Below are positions 9,111 through 17,637 of a stretch of 64,000 bases of DNA, in pieces. Below the pieces are notes generated by a model. It did not search any database. It worked only from the letters and a program-made list of their open reading frames with translations, and was not told the origin of the DNA. Both the position numbers and the translations under genes were made by a program. Source of the stretch: Pectobacterium punjabense (lineage in GTDB: Bacteria; Pseudomonadota; Gammaproteobacteria; Enterobacterales; Enterobacteriaceae). The DNA lies in contig NZ_CP038498.1 of NCBI RefSeq assembly GCF_012427845.1, forward strand, positions 1,550,001 to 1,614,000, given 5' to 3'. Positions within the stretch are counted from its first letter, which is position 1. Every line of letters begins with the position of its first letter.

Positions 9111-9142
9111 GACAACCTGCGGTCAACGAGCCGCAGGTTGTC
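9111..9142. terminator. Bidirectional terminator-like hairpin between convergent genes
   Basis: A perfect 12-bp stem (9111-9122 with 9131-9142) and an 8-base loop between the isomerase-like gene and the convergent LacI-family gene. There is no T-run, so the role is inferred from stem strength and placement. Confidence 0.5.
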
Positions 9143-9177
9143 AGAAGTCGAAGCGCGAAAGGTGAATGCGACGTAAG

Positions 9178-10158
9178 TTAGCTGGATGCCCGCTCGACAA
9201 ACGTCCATTCCAGTAAGCGCTTTTCTGTTGCGCTGGCAGGTTGGTCGATCTGTTGTAAGAGCAACTTCACGGCTTCTCTGCCGATATGTGCCGAGGGTTG
9301 TTGGATGGTGCTAAGCTGTGGTGAGGTGATGTAACCCAACTCCGAACCGTCAAAACCAATTACCGCAATGTCCTGCGGTGCACTCAGCCCTGCCTCACAG
9401 ATTGCGGATAGGGCACCTGCTGCCAGCGTATCGGATACCACAAAGACGGCATCCGGTCGTTCAGACGTGTTAAGCAGCGCCGCCATTGCCGCTTTTCCAC
9501 CTTTATAGCTCAGCGTACTGGCGTATTCTACCTTGCTATAATCAAACGCATTTTCCGCGAGCGCGTCGCGATAGCCTTTTTCTCGCTGCTGGGCGTAGAG
9601 GTAATTCATATCGTGGTTAATCATGGCGATACGGCGGCGGCCTTTGCCAATAAAGTGATTAATCACAAAACGGGATGCTTCTGCGTTATCAATCCCGACG
9701 GATGAAATGGCAGACGTATCGTCATGCTCGGCGCACTGCACCCAAGGCGCGTTGCCAATCATGTCCTGAAGCGCAGAAAGCGTCGAAATAGCGTCCATGG
9801 TGATCACGCCATCGACCATTTTACCGGACAGCAGTTGCAGGCTGGAGTGTGCGCGAACGATATCGGCACCTGAATTGCACAGAAGGATGCGGTAGCCATT
9901 TTCTTCCGCTTCCGCCTCAATGCCTTTCACCACATCGGCGCAGAAAGGGTTGGCAATATTGGAAACCATCACCAATAACATGTTGCTGCGTGCGGTACGT
10001 AGCTGACGGGCCAGTAAGTTCGGCTGATAATTGCTGCTTTTTATCGCATTGAGAACACGTTCCCGGTTTTGCGGCTTCACGGTATCAATGTTGTTCAATA
10101 CCCGTGAAACGGTTGCGACTGAGACACCGGCTATCCGTGCTATTTTTTGAATCGACAT
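9178..10158 (-). CDS. LacI-family transcriptional regulator of the sugar island
   Basis: 326 residues. The N-terminal helix-turn-helix MSIQKIARIAGVSVATVSRVLN (residues 1-22) and hinge helix around NLLARQLRT are typical of LacI/GalR repressors. The rest is a periplasmic-binding-protein-like effector domain with the usual NIANPFCADVVKGIEAEAEENGY, IGFDGSELG and TTI-like (STIQQP) segments. Overall it resembles CytR/RbsR-type regulators; the effector is unknown. It is flanked by genes carrying GTAATCGATTAC palindromes, which are its likely targets. No such palindrome lies before its own start, so it may be expressed constitutively. Confidence 0.88.
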   Translation of the reverse strand: MSIQKIARIAGVSVATVSRVLNNIDTVKPQNRERVLNAIKSSNYQPNLLARQLRTARSNMLLVMVSNIANPFCADVVKGIEAEAEENGYRILLCNSGADIVRAHSSLQLLSGKMVDGVITMDAISTLSALQDMIGNAPWVQCAEHDDTSAISSVGIDNAEASRFVINHFIGKGRRRIAMINHDMNYLYAQQREKGYRDALAENAFDYSKVEYASTLSYKGGKAAMAALLNTSERPDAVFVVSDTLAAGALSAICEAGLSAPQDIAVIGFDGSELGYITSPQLSTIQQPSAHIGREAVKLLLQQIDQPASATEKRLLEWTFVERASS

Positions 10159-10223
10159 AATTCAGAAGGCACTCACGCTACTTATGCTTGGCTGAGCAGA
10201 TTACCATAAATATCTCTGGCTGC

Positions 10224-10250
10224 ATCCCGCAGGCGTCGCCCCTGCGGGAT
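10224..10250. terminator. Hairpin downstream of the oxidoreductase operon
   Basis: A perfect 10-bp GC-rich stem, ATCCCGCAGG / CCTGCGGGAT, with a 7-base loop. It lies between the end of the oxidoreductase gene and the LacI-family gene, both on the minus strand. No T-run follows, so it may be a transcript-end stabiliser rather than a classical terminator. Confidence 0.5.
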
Positions 10251-10282
10251 GAGTATCCTCAGCGAATAAACGGCCTGATACC

Positions 10283-11434
10283 TTAATTGGCGACCTTCAC
10301 CCACTTTTGCTGCTGATGGCTTTGTACGATGGCATCAATGATGAACATGATGTTCGCACCGTCGTAGAAGGTGGCGAAATTAAACGGATCGACCCCCGGT
10401 TGCTTGCCGTCGCGCAGATAGCTGTAAAAATTCGCCATCATATTCTTGAATGCGTCCGGCCAGCCTTCGATATGACCGCCGGGGAAGTGGACTGCGGCGG
10501 CGGCTTCCGGATTCAGCAATGCGGGATCGTCCGATAACAGCTGATTGGGTTTATCGCGATGACCAATCCATAACTGCTGCGGCGTTTCCTGATCCCAGGC
10601 CAACGATCGTTCGCTACCATTCACTTCGAACGTCAGACGGTTTTTTCGGCCTGCGCTGACCTGAGAAACGGTAAACGATCCGCGGCTGCCATCATCAAAA
10701 CGCAGCAAAACGGTCGCGTAATCCTCGGTTTTAACCGGCTTGTCGTCGTATTCGAGCGGTGTATCGGAAGAGGAGAACGTGGCGGTGCCATTCCGATTGG
10801 ATTTGCGGATCGGATGGACGATCGCGAAATCGGCGAGAACCTCGACAATTTTCCGGCCGGAAATAAACTGCACCGTGTCGCACCAGTGCGAGCCGATATC
10901 AGCTACCGCACGGGAAATGCCACCATATTCCGGTTCAACACGCCAATTATAGTCGGTGTCGTGTAGCATCCAGTCTTGCAGATAGCCGCCGTGCACCGCA
11001 AAGAGGCGTCCGATCTCCTGACGTTTAATCATGCTGGCAGCCTGCTGCACCATGCCAAACTGGCGATAGACGAAGCTGACGCCGTGGACAACGCCTTTTT
11101 CTTCCGCCAGCTCCACCAGCTCACGTGCTTCTTCGCTGGTCATACACAGCGGTTTTTCCGAAAAGACGTGTTTTCCCGCCTGAATAATCTGCTTATTGAT
11201 TGCCGCATGAAGGTGGTTTGGCGTGCAGTTATGAATCGCATCAATGCCGGGATGATTTAACAAATCAGCGACGCTGCCGTAGGCGTGAGGAATGCTGAGC
11301 TGACGGGCTTTTTGCTGAGCGACATCCAGCGAGTTTTCTGCCAGCGCCACCACGTCAACAAAGCCGAGGCGACGAATCGCTTCTATATGTGCTGGGCCAA
11401 TAAAACCGGAACCAATAATGCCAACGCGGATCAT
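10283..11434 (-). CDS. Gfo/Idh/MocA-family NAD(P)-dependent sugar dehydrogenase
   Basis: 383 residues. The Rossmann domain starts MIRVGIIGSGFIGPAHIEAI (GxGxxG at 8-13) and contains the family motif EKPLCMT (Lys of the catalytic EKP). The C-terminal alpha/beta domain includes GGISRAVADIGSHWCD, where DxGxH marks substrate-binding and catalytic residues, and a GGHIEGWPDAF segment. Such enzymes oxidise sugars or inositols, often at C3 (for example E. coli YcjS). It overlaps the upstream isomerase gene by 4 bases (ATGA), so the two are coupled. It is the last gene of a permease-isomerase-dehydrogenase operon. The substrate is not deducible from the sequence. Confidence 0.85.
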   Translation of the reverse strand: MIRVGIIGSGFIGPAHIEAIRRLGFVDVVALAENSLDVAQQKARQLSIPHAYGSVADLLNHPGIDAIHNCTPNHLHAAINKQIIQAGKHVFSEKPLCMTSEEARELVELAEEKGVVHGVSFVYRQFGMVQQAASMIKRQEIGRLFAVHGGYLQDWMLHDTDYNWRVEPEYGGISRAVADIGSHWCDTVQFISGRKIVEVLADFAIVHPIRKSNRNGTATFSSSDTPLEYDDKPVKTEDYATVLLRFDDGSRGSFTVSQVSAGRKNRLTFEVNGSERSLAWDQETPQQLWIGHRDKPNQLLSDDPALLNPEAAAAVHFPGGHIEGWPDAFKNMMANFYSYLRDGKQPGVDPFNFATFYDGANIMFIIDAIVQSHQQQKWVKVAN

Positions 11435-12501
11435 TCTGCGTTCTCCTCTTTTAATCCCAACATTTTTCTTACCAACGGACGATCGTCGCTGGTGGCGGCG
11501 AAATCGTCAAAAGCGCGCTGAGCGACGGGAATAATATGGCGATTGATGAACGCAGCGCCTTCTTTCGCTCCACAGTTACTGTCTTTCAGGCAGCATTCCC
11601 ACTCAAGTACGGCCCAGCCGTCATAATCGTATTGGGCAAGTTTGCTGAAGATAGCGCCAAAATCGATCTGACCATCTCCCGGTGAACGGAAGCGCCCGGC
11701 GCGTTCTGCCCATGACTGATAGCCGCCATAGACACCGCTTTTGCTGGAAGCGGTAAATTCTGCATCTTTCACATGGAACGCTTTGATTCGCGCATGGTAG
11801 CGATCGATAAAACCGAGGTAGTCCATCTGCTGCAAATGCATGTGACTCGGATCGTAAAGAATATTGGCGCGTGGGTGATGATTAACGACCTCAAGGAAGC
11901 GTTCAAAGGTTACGCCGTCGTGTAAATCTTCTCCCGGGTGCAGCTCGTAGCACACATCCACACCGTGCTCGTCAAAACAGTCGAGGATTGGCGTCCACAG
12001 GCGGCCGAGTTCTTTAAAGGCTTCCTGAATCATGACCTCTTTACGCGGTGGCCAGGGGTAAAAATAGGGCCAGGCCAGCGCGCCAGAGAATGTGGCGTGG
12101 GCGTTGAGCCCCAAACGTGAAGAGGCCTGTGCTGCCTGCTTGATTGCCGCAATAGCCCACTCTTGACGAGCCTGCGGATTGCGGCGATAAGCCGGTGGTG
12201 CGAAATCGTCAAAGGCATCGTCATACGCGGGGTGGACGGCAACGAGCTGTCCTTCCAGATGGGTCGACAGTTCGCTGATGGTTAGCCCATGCTGCGCCAG
12301 TAGACCTTTCACATCATCACAATACGTTTGGCTGTCGGCGGCGGTGGCGAGATTGAATATATGCGGGTGATTACAGGGGATTTGCAGCGCTTTAAAGCCT
12401 AATTCGGCTGCCCATTGCGCCAGATTTTCCAGCGAGTTAAAGGGAGCCTGATCGCCAATATACTGGGCGAGAAAAATACCCGGTCCTTTTAACGTTTTCA
12501 T
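11431..12501 (-). CDS. Cytoplasmic sugar phosphate isomerase/epimerase-like TIM-barrel protein
   Basis: 356 residues of the xylose-isomerase-like TIM-barrel family, without a signal peptide. Candidate metal ligands are in VCYELHPGED, ANILYDPSHMHLQQMDY, IKAFHVKDAEF and VLEWE. The frame extends 6 codons upstream, but the ATG at 12501 follows a near-perfect AAAGGAGG site. Gene pairs of this family with a Gfo/Idh/MocA dehydrogenase occur in pathways that pass through 3-keto sugars (E. coli YcjR with YcjS), which suggests this enzyme epimerises or cleaves the oxidised sugar. That role is inferred from family pairing. A 9-bp hairpin (12579-12587/12598-12606) lies between it and the permease gene. 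Confidence 0.82.
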   Translation of the reverse strand: MKTLKGPGIFLAQYIGDQAPFNSLENLAQWAAELGFKALQIPCNHPHIFNLATAADSQTYCDDVKGLLAQHGLTISELSTHLEGQLVAVHPAYDDAFDDFAPPAYRRNPQARQEWAIAAIKQAAQASSRLGLNAHATFSGALAWPYFYPWPPRKEVMIQEAFKELGRLWTPILDCFDEHGVDVCYELHPGEDLHDGVTFERFLEVVNHHPRANILYDPSHMHLQQMDYLGFIDRYHARIKAFHVKDAEFTASSKSGVYGGYQSWAERAGRFRSPGDGQIDFGAIFSKLAQYDYDGWAVLEWECCLKDSNCGAKEGAAFINRHIIPVAQRAFDDFAATSDDRPLVRKMLGLKEENAE

Positions 12502-12638
12502 TATTACCTCCTTTGGCAACGGTTTGTAGTCATGAATACCGTTGCACGATTGCGATAGCAGTAGTGGAGAATGTGTAAGGATGAGGTGCCAAAGGCGACC
12601 TCATCCCGTTTTCTCCTTAAGTAATCCGTATCAGACGG

Positions 12639-13883
12639 TTAGGCGCGCTCTTCTTTATATTTGAAGGAGAAGAGGAAAATGACGGCGATGATGGCTGCGG
12701 CAACCGCAGGAATCCACCAGAACGTCGCCCAGATTTCGGGAGCGTTTAGCGTGCCGTTGTCGAAAAGACGGTTGTAAATCGCACCGGAAACCTGCGATCC
12801 CAATAGCATGCCGATCCCGTAGGTGAACAGAACCACCAGACTTTGTGCCTGACCTTTGATTTTTTCTCCGGCAATGCGGTCGGTGTAGATGAAGCCAATG
12901 ACGAAGAAGAAGTCATAGCAGACACCGTGAAGCAGGATGCCGATATAGAGCAACCAGCGCGTTTCTTCATTCACGCCCATGGCGAAGAGGGCATAGCGTA
13001 CGAACCACGCCAACATGCCGATGAACAGCATGTATTTCACGCCCAGCTTTCTAAACAGCAGCGGAATGATCAGCATGAAGACGATTTCGGACATCTGACC
13101 AAACGACATCGCGGTGCTGACGTCGCTGATACCCGCATTGCTCAGGAAAGACGCGGTGTAAGCATAATAGGTGCCCAGCGGGATGGAGATCAGCATGGCG
13201 CAGAGGGCAAATACCAGAAAATGGCCTTTCTTCAGCAGCGCGAACGCATCAGCACAGAACAGATCGCGTACTGCCAGCGGCAAGCCTTTTGCTGGCGCTG
13301 GGGTATGCGGCAGCGTCAGGCTGTAGGCCGCCAGAATGGCGGAGCACGCCGCAGCGACATAGAAAATATTGACGCTTGCGGAGATGCCTGCCGTCCCGAT
13401 GCAGACTCCGGCAACGATCCAACCGATGGTGCCGAAGACCCGCACAACCGGAAAGCTTTTCTCACTGTTAGTCAGGTTATGGAACGCGATGTTGTTGGTT
13501 AATGCCAGCGTTGGCATGAAGCACAGCGTGTAGGCGAACAGCAGGATCAGTAGCTGCGAGCCGTCTTCGTTGATCAATGCGGTCGGTACAAACCACAGGA
13601 TGACCGCGCCGATGAGGTGCAGCAGCGCCATGACTTTTTGCGATGGAAAGAAGCGGTCAACCACCATGCCCAGCACAAACGGAGAAAGGATCGAGGCGAT
13701 CGGCCCAGCAGAGAAGGCATCGCCAATCATGGCGGCCAAATTATACTGTGTCATAACCAGGCCTAGTGTGACTGACCATGAGCCCCAGATGAAGAACTCT
13801 AAGAACATCATGAGCGACAGTCTAGGAACGACGAAGGCCGGCTGTAACGATTTGGTAGCTGTGTTTTCAGATGAAGAAACCAT
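12639..13883 (-). CDS. MFS permease of the nucleoside:H+ symporter (NHS) family
   Basis: 414 residues with about 12 transmembrane helices. PRLSLMMFLEFFIWGSWSVTLG and the RVFGTIGWIVAG segment are characteristic of the NupG/XapB/YegT-like NHS family. Many homologs sit in sugar oxidation clusters and are thought to carry sugars or glycosides rather than nucleosides. It is the first gene of the minus-strand operon, followed by the isomerase and dehydrogenase genes. Two operator palindromes lie 18-60 bases upstream of its start. The start at 13883 follows AGAGGGATACCGC. Substrate unknown; a glycoside would fit the context. Confidence 0.82.
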   Translation of the reverse strand: MVSSSENTATKSLQPAFVVPRLSLMMFLEFFIWGSWSVTLGLVMTQYNLAAMIGDAFSAGPIASILSPFVLGMVVDRFFPSQKVMALLHLIGAVILWFVPTALINEDGSQLLILLFAYTLCFMPTLALTNNIAFHNLTNSEKSFPVVRVFGTIGWIVAGVCIGTAGISASVNIFYVAAACSAILAAYSLTLPHTPAPAKGLPLAVRDLFCADAFALLKKGHFLVFALCAMLISIPLGTYYAYTASFLSNAGISDVSTAMSFGQMSEIVFMLIIPLLFRKLGVKYMLFIGMLAWFVRYALFAMGVNEETRWLLYIGILLHGVCYDFFFVIGFIYTDRIAGEKIKGQAQSLVVLFTYGIGMLLGSQVSGAIYNRLFDNGTLNAPEIWATFWWIPAVAAAIIAVIFLFSFKYKEERA

Positions 13884-13897
13884 GCGGTATCCCTCTT

Positions 13898-13947
13898 AAA
13901 AGTAATCGATTACAATTTGTGTTTTAAGAATGTAATCGATTACTTTT
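13898..13947. promoter_or_regulatory. Two LacI-family operators before the permease operon
   Basis: The core GTAATCGATTAC occurs at 13902-13913 and again at 13932-13943, their centres 30 bases apart, about three helical turns, so two dimers could bind the same face. The sites are flanked by AAAA/TTTT like the perfect palindrome at 8175-8196. They lie between the permease start and the divergent glk gene, and could affect both. Confidence 0.78.
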
Positions 13948-14070
13948 AACTTAACCGCAGCTTTTAGCCATAAATGAGATCCTTATCACTAGAAAGTTAT
14001 ATAGCCATAGCGTAACGGGCTGTTTTCGCGCAATGATCGGGTATCTGCTTTGCTTGAGGGGAAAAGAAGA

Positions 14071-15036
14071 ATGACGCACGTTGTTTTAGTGGGTGATGTG
14101 GGTGGCACCAATACGCGTTTGGCGCTGTGTGACGCCATGACGGGCGAACTGTCGCAAATCGAAACGTATTCTGGGTTGGATTTTCCTTCTCTGGAAGGGG
14201 CGATCCGCGATTATCTCGATTCTCGGCAGGCGACGGTGCAGGATGCCTGTATCGCGATTGCCTGTCCGATTACTGGTGACTGGGTGGCGATGACGAACCA
14301 TACCTGGGCATTTTCCATCGCTGAAATGAAAACGAGTCTGGGTTTACGCCACTTTGAGGTCATCAACGATTTTACCGCGGTTTCCATGGCGGTTCCGGTG
14401 CTGGGGCGTGAAAGTTTGCTCCAGTTCGGTGGCGGGGAACCGGTGCCGGGTAAGCCCGTTGCCGTGTATGGTGCAGGTACTGGGTTAGGTGTTGCTCACC
14501 TGGTTCATGTCGCCAATCAATGGATTAGCTTGCCGGGTGAAGGCGGACATGTGGATTTCGCGGCCAATAGTGATGAAGAAGACAACATTCTCGCTATTCT
14601 GCGCCAATCATTAGGGCATGTTTCTGCGGAGCGTTTGCTGTCCGGGCAGGGGCTGGTCAATATTTATCGTGCCATCGTGCAGTCCGACGATCGCACGCCG
14701 GAGGTGCTGGAACCGAAGGATATTACCGAACGGGCGGTCAATAATACGGATGTGGATTGTCGCCGCGCGCTATCGCTCTTCTGCGTCATCATGGGGCGCT
14801 TCGGTGGTAATCTGGCGTTAAATTTAGGCACATTTGGCGGGGTTTATATTGCTGGCGGCATCGTACCGCGCTTTCTTGAGTTTTTTAAAGCTTCTGGTTT
14901 TCGCGCGGCTTTTGAAGACAAAGGGCGATTTAAACGCTATATGCAAGATATCCCTGTGTACCTGATTACCCATGAGCAGCCGGGGTTAATGGGAGCGGGA
15001 GCTTACCTGCGACAGGTACTGGGCAGCGCGCTATAA
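14071..15036 (+). CDS. glk: Glucokinase
   Basis: Phosphorylates free cytoplasmic glucose to glucose 6-phosphate with ATP. 321 residues, as in E. coli Glk. The phosphate motif GDVGGTN is at 8-14, followed by [25 protein letters not shown] (catalytic Asp region) and GEGGHVDFA. The frame opens 7 codons earlier, but the ATG at 14071 gives the family N-terminus. It is divergent from the permease operon with operators between them, and may phosphorylate glucose released by that pathway. A 9-bp stem at 15056-15064/15085-15093 follows, between glk and the convergent ybhA. Confidence 0.96.
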   Translation: MTHVVLVGDVGGTNTRLALCDAMTGELSQIETYSGLDFPSLEGAIRDYLDSRQATVQDACIAIACPITGDWVAMTNHTWAFSIAEMKTSLGLRHFEVINDFTAVSMAVPVLGRESLLQFGGGEPVPGKPVAVYGAGTGLGVAHLVHVANQWISLPGEGGHVDFAANSDEEDNILAILRQSLGHVSAERLLSGQGLVNIYRAIVQSDDRTPEVLEPKDITERAVNNTDVDCRRALSLFCVIMGRFGGNLALNLGTFGGVYIAGGIVPRFLEFFKASGFRAAFEDKGRFKRYMQDIPVYLITHEQPGLMGAGAYLRQVLGSAL

Positions 15037-15104
15037 GTCAGTCTGGTCGTCGAACGCAATCAGGAAAGGCGATGCGCTTGCTTGCCTGATTGCGCCATTA
15101 TTGG

Positions 15105-15926
15105 TTATGCCAGAATACGAGTACGGATAACCTCTGCGATGCTGGGCTCTTCATTGCTGCCAATGACCAGATCGGCTCGCGCTTTGATTTCATCGGCGCT
15201 GTTACCCATGGCAACGCCCAATCCAACGCCTTCCAGCATACTGATATCATTAAAATTATCGCCGAACGCCACGACATCTTTCATACTGATGCCCTGTTCG
15301 CCAAGCCATTGCTGGAGCAGCTTACCTTTACTGTTGCCGGTTTGAGCGATATCAACCTGATCCTGCCATGACCACTCGCATGCCAGCCCGAGTTGCTTTT
15401 CCACTTCTGCGGCGAAATGGTTCAGTGTAGGGATATCGGTATGCGTGGTCGCAAATTTCCAAATGGCCTGAGAGGCTTCCGTCTGGAGCAGCAGATTTTC
15501 CACCTGTGCGAAACGAGGGCGCTGCTGTTCCGGCAACGTGGAAGCCCACGCCAGCGTGCGAACCACATGCCCCGTAGAGTGTTGATAATACATATCGTCG
15601 TCAGCATACATCAGGCCATGAATATCAAATTCCTCTAGCAGGGTGATGACATTTTTTGCCTGTTCGACAGAGAGTGGGTTGGTATGTGATGCACGGCCCT
15701 GCTGGTAATCATAGACATACGTGCCGTTGCAGCAGATCGCAGGCGTATCCAACTGCAATCCCTGATAAAAAGGGTGGATTGCTGAGTGATGGCGTCCTGT
15801 AACGATCATCACTTGTATGCCTTGCTGACGGGCTAGCGCAAGTGCGCTAAGGGATTCGGGGAGGATTTTTTTCTGTTGATTCAGTAGCGTACCATCAAGA
15901 TCAAGCGCAATTACTCGGTAGGTCAT
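15105..15926 (-). CDS. ybhA: HAD-family (Cof-type) phosphatase YbhA, pyridoxal phosphatase
   Basis: 273 residues, close to E. coli YbhA (272), which dephosphorylates pyridoxal 5'-phosphate and some sugar phosphates. HAD motif I DLDGTL is at residues 9-14 (nucleophile Asp9), motif II is IVTGRHH, and the C-terminal motif FGDNFNDISMLE binds Mg. Between them is the C2b cap domain. The position between the mod region and pgl matches E. coli, apart from the extra sugar island upstream. It converges on glk. Confidence 0.9.
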   Translation of the reverse strand: MTYRVIALDLDGTLLNQQKKILPESLSALALARQQGIQVMIVTGRHHSAIHPFYQGLQLDTPAICCNGTYVYDYQQGRASHTNPLSVEQAKNVITLLEEFDIHGLMYADDDMYYQHSTGHVVRTLAWASTLPEQQRPRFAQVENLLLQTEASQAIWKFATTHTDIPTLNHFAAEVEKQLGLACEWSWQDQVDIAQTGNSKGKLLQQWLGEQGISMKDVVAFGDNFNDISMLEGVGLGVAMGNSADEIKARADLVIGSNEEPSIAEVIRTRILA

Positions 15927-16156
15927 CGTTGTCTCGCAAATAAAAAGGTGGGTATCGAATGAGTCTTACGATAAAGGACGCGGCGAAAAATAGACAGACA
16001 ACAATGGGATAAATGTGTCCCACGTTGTTTGGTGAGGAAGCGTCAGCGCTATGGGGGGAAATAAGGGTAAATGGACGTTTTGGCAATCTTTCTGTCTATT
16101 TTCTATGCTTTCAACGGGTTATCATCTATTTTTTAAGCAATTGACCACAACGTCGC

Positions 16157-16185
16157 TTTACAACACGCGGCGTACTGTTTATAGT
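16157..16185 (+). promoter_or_regulatory. Promoter of tRNA-Ser
   Basis: -35 TTTACA at 16157-16162, a 17-base spacer and -10 TATAGT at 16180-16185, followed by a GC-rich discriminator (GCGCG), as usual for stringently controlled stable-RNA promoters. Transcription would begin about 6 bases before the tRNA. Confidence 0.7.
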
Positions 16186-16197
16186 GCGCGTCATTGC

Positions 16198-16285
16198 GGA
16201 GGAGTGGCCGAGTGGTTGAAGGCACCGGTCTTGAAAACCGGCGACGCGAAAGTGTTCTAGAGTTCGAATCTCTACTCCTCCGCCA
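16198..16285 (+). tRNA. serT: tRNA-Ser (anticodon UGA)
   Basis: 88 bases including an encoded CCA. The acceptor stem GGAGGAG (16198-16204) pairs with CTCCTCC (16275-16281), with discriminator G. The anticodon stem is CCGGT/ACCGG with loop CTTGAAA, giving anticodon TGA at 16232-16234. A long variable arm and GTTCGAATC complete a class II serine tRNA. No integrase or repeated 3' end is nearby. The 300 bases from 16286 to 16585 hold no other feature I can support. Confidence 0.98.
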
Positions 16286-16585
16286 CTTTCAATATTTCCC
16301 CTGTGTATCTCCTTGTTATCCTTTTATCTTCTCTCGATGTTCTGCACTGTCACTTTTCACCACTCATTTATTAGCGCACCATCAGTGTCCATTCGCTAAA
16401 TTAATCATTACTTAAATCAGTCATTATTTAAATCAATAGTAGCCTTGCGATGTCTCTGTAGAATAGAGTGATTGGTCATTTATGGTATACCGTGCGTCAG
16501 GTTGAGCCAGTTCGCTATTCTTTCGATGAACCTCTTTTGAGCCTTCCTGTGCCACCACATTCGCGTGAAAAATAAGGAGAATACG

Positions 16586-17584
16586 ATGCAGCAAGTTGTT
16601 TATGTCGCCAGCCCGGAAAGCCAGCAGATTCATGTTTGGCAGCTCGGTGTTCAGGGAAGTCTGACATTATTGCAAACCGTTGAAGTCCCAGGGCAGGTTC
16701 AGCCGATGGTGATTGCGCCAAATAAGCGCCACCTGTATGTCGGGGTTCGTCCTGATTTCAGGGTTCTGAGCTATCGTATTGATGAACAGGGTAAATTGAC
16801 GCAAGCGGGTGTCGCGTCTTTGCCGGGTAGCCCGACGCACCTGTCGACCGATAACGACGGGCGTTTCCTGTTCAGCGCGTCTTACAGCGGTGCCTGCGTG
16901 AGCGTTAGCCCGATTGGTGCTGATGGCATTGTTGGCGAGCCGATTCAGCAACTGGATGGATTGGAAGGGTGTCACTCTACCAATATCGATCCAACCAATT
17001 CCGTGGTATGGGCTCCGTGCCTGAAAGAAGACCGTATTCGCCTGTACGATCTAGGTGCGACGGGCGAATTGAGCGTACATCGTCAGGCTGAAATGACAAC
17101 GGTAACGGGGGCGGGTCCACGCCATATGGCTTTCCACCCGAATCAGCGTTTTGCCTATTGCGTGAACGAACTGGACAGCTCAGTCGATGTGTATCAGTTG
17201 GATGCGGCCAGCGGCGATTTACAGAAAGTGCAAACGCTGGATGCGATGCCTGCTGGTTTCAGCGATACACGCTGGGCAGCGGATATTCACATCACGCCGA
17301 ATGGCCGCTTCCTGTACATCAGCGATCGCACAGCCAGCCTGCTGAGCGTTTTCCAGGTGTCTGAAGATGGCAGCACGTTAACGCTGACCGGGCATCAGCC
17401 GACCGAAACGCAGCCGCGCGGTTTCAATATCGATCACACGGGTGAGTTCCTGATTTCAGCAGGGCAGAAGTCTCAGCATATTGAGGTCTATCACATCGAT
17501 CAGCACACGGGCGATCTGCAACCGCTGGCGCGTTACGCCGTCGGCCAAGGACCAATGTGGGTGTCTGTGCTGGCACTGGATTGA
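16586..17584 (+). CDS. pgl: 6-phosphogluconolactonase, beta-propeller type
   Basis: Hydrolyses 6-phosphogluconolactone in the oxidative pentose phosphate pathway. 332 residues against 331 in E. coli Pgl; a seven-bladed propeller with repeats such as [14 protein letters not shown] and [11 protein letters not shown]. The frame could begin at a GTG 7 codons upstream, but the ATG at 16586 follows AAGGAG at the right distance and gives [10 protein letters not shown]. The neighbour ybhA on the other strand is the E. coli arrangement. gnd, the next pathway step, is at 53971. Confidence 0.96.
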   Translation: MQQVVYVASPESQQIHVWQLGVQGSLTLLQTVEVPGQVQPMVIAPNKRHLYVGVRPDFRVLSYRIDEQGKLTQAGVASLPGSPTHLSTDNDGRFLFSASYSGACVSVSPIGADGIVGEPIQQLDGLEGCHSTNIDPTNSVVWAPCLKEDRIRLYDLGATGELSVHRQAEMTTVTGAGPRHMAFHPNQRFAYCVNELDSSVDVYQLDAASGDLQKVQTLDAMPAGFSDTRWAADIHITPNGRFLYISDRTASLLSVFQVSEDGSTLTLTGHQPTETQPRGFNIDHTGEFLISAGQKSQHIEVYHIDQHTGDLQPLARYAVGQGPMWVSVLALD

Positions 17585-17603
17585 GTTAGCGAAGCACAAT
17601 AGT

Positions 17604-17634
17604 AAGCCCTGCATTGATCCGCAGGGCTTTTTTT
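17604..17634 (+). terminator. Intrinsic terminator after pgl
   Basis: A 9-bp stem AAGCCCTGC / GCAGGGCTT with an 8-base loop, followed by a run of T. It ends just before the convergent LVIVD gene. Confidence 0.88.
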
Positions 17635-17637
17635 CGA

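Noticed and set aside
12843..13502. 219-codon plus-strand frame opposite the NHS permease gene
   Set aside because: Charged, low-quality composition antisense to a well-conserved membrane protein; no start site or family match.
16198..16285. tRNA-Ser as an attachment site for an integrated element
   Set aside because: No integrase, no repeat of the tRNA 3' end, and the flanking ybhA-pgl order is the ancestral one.
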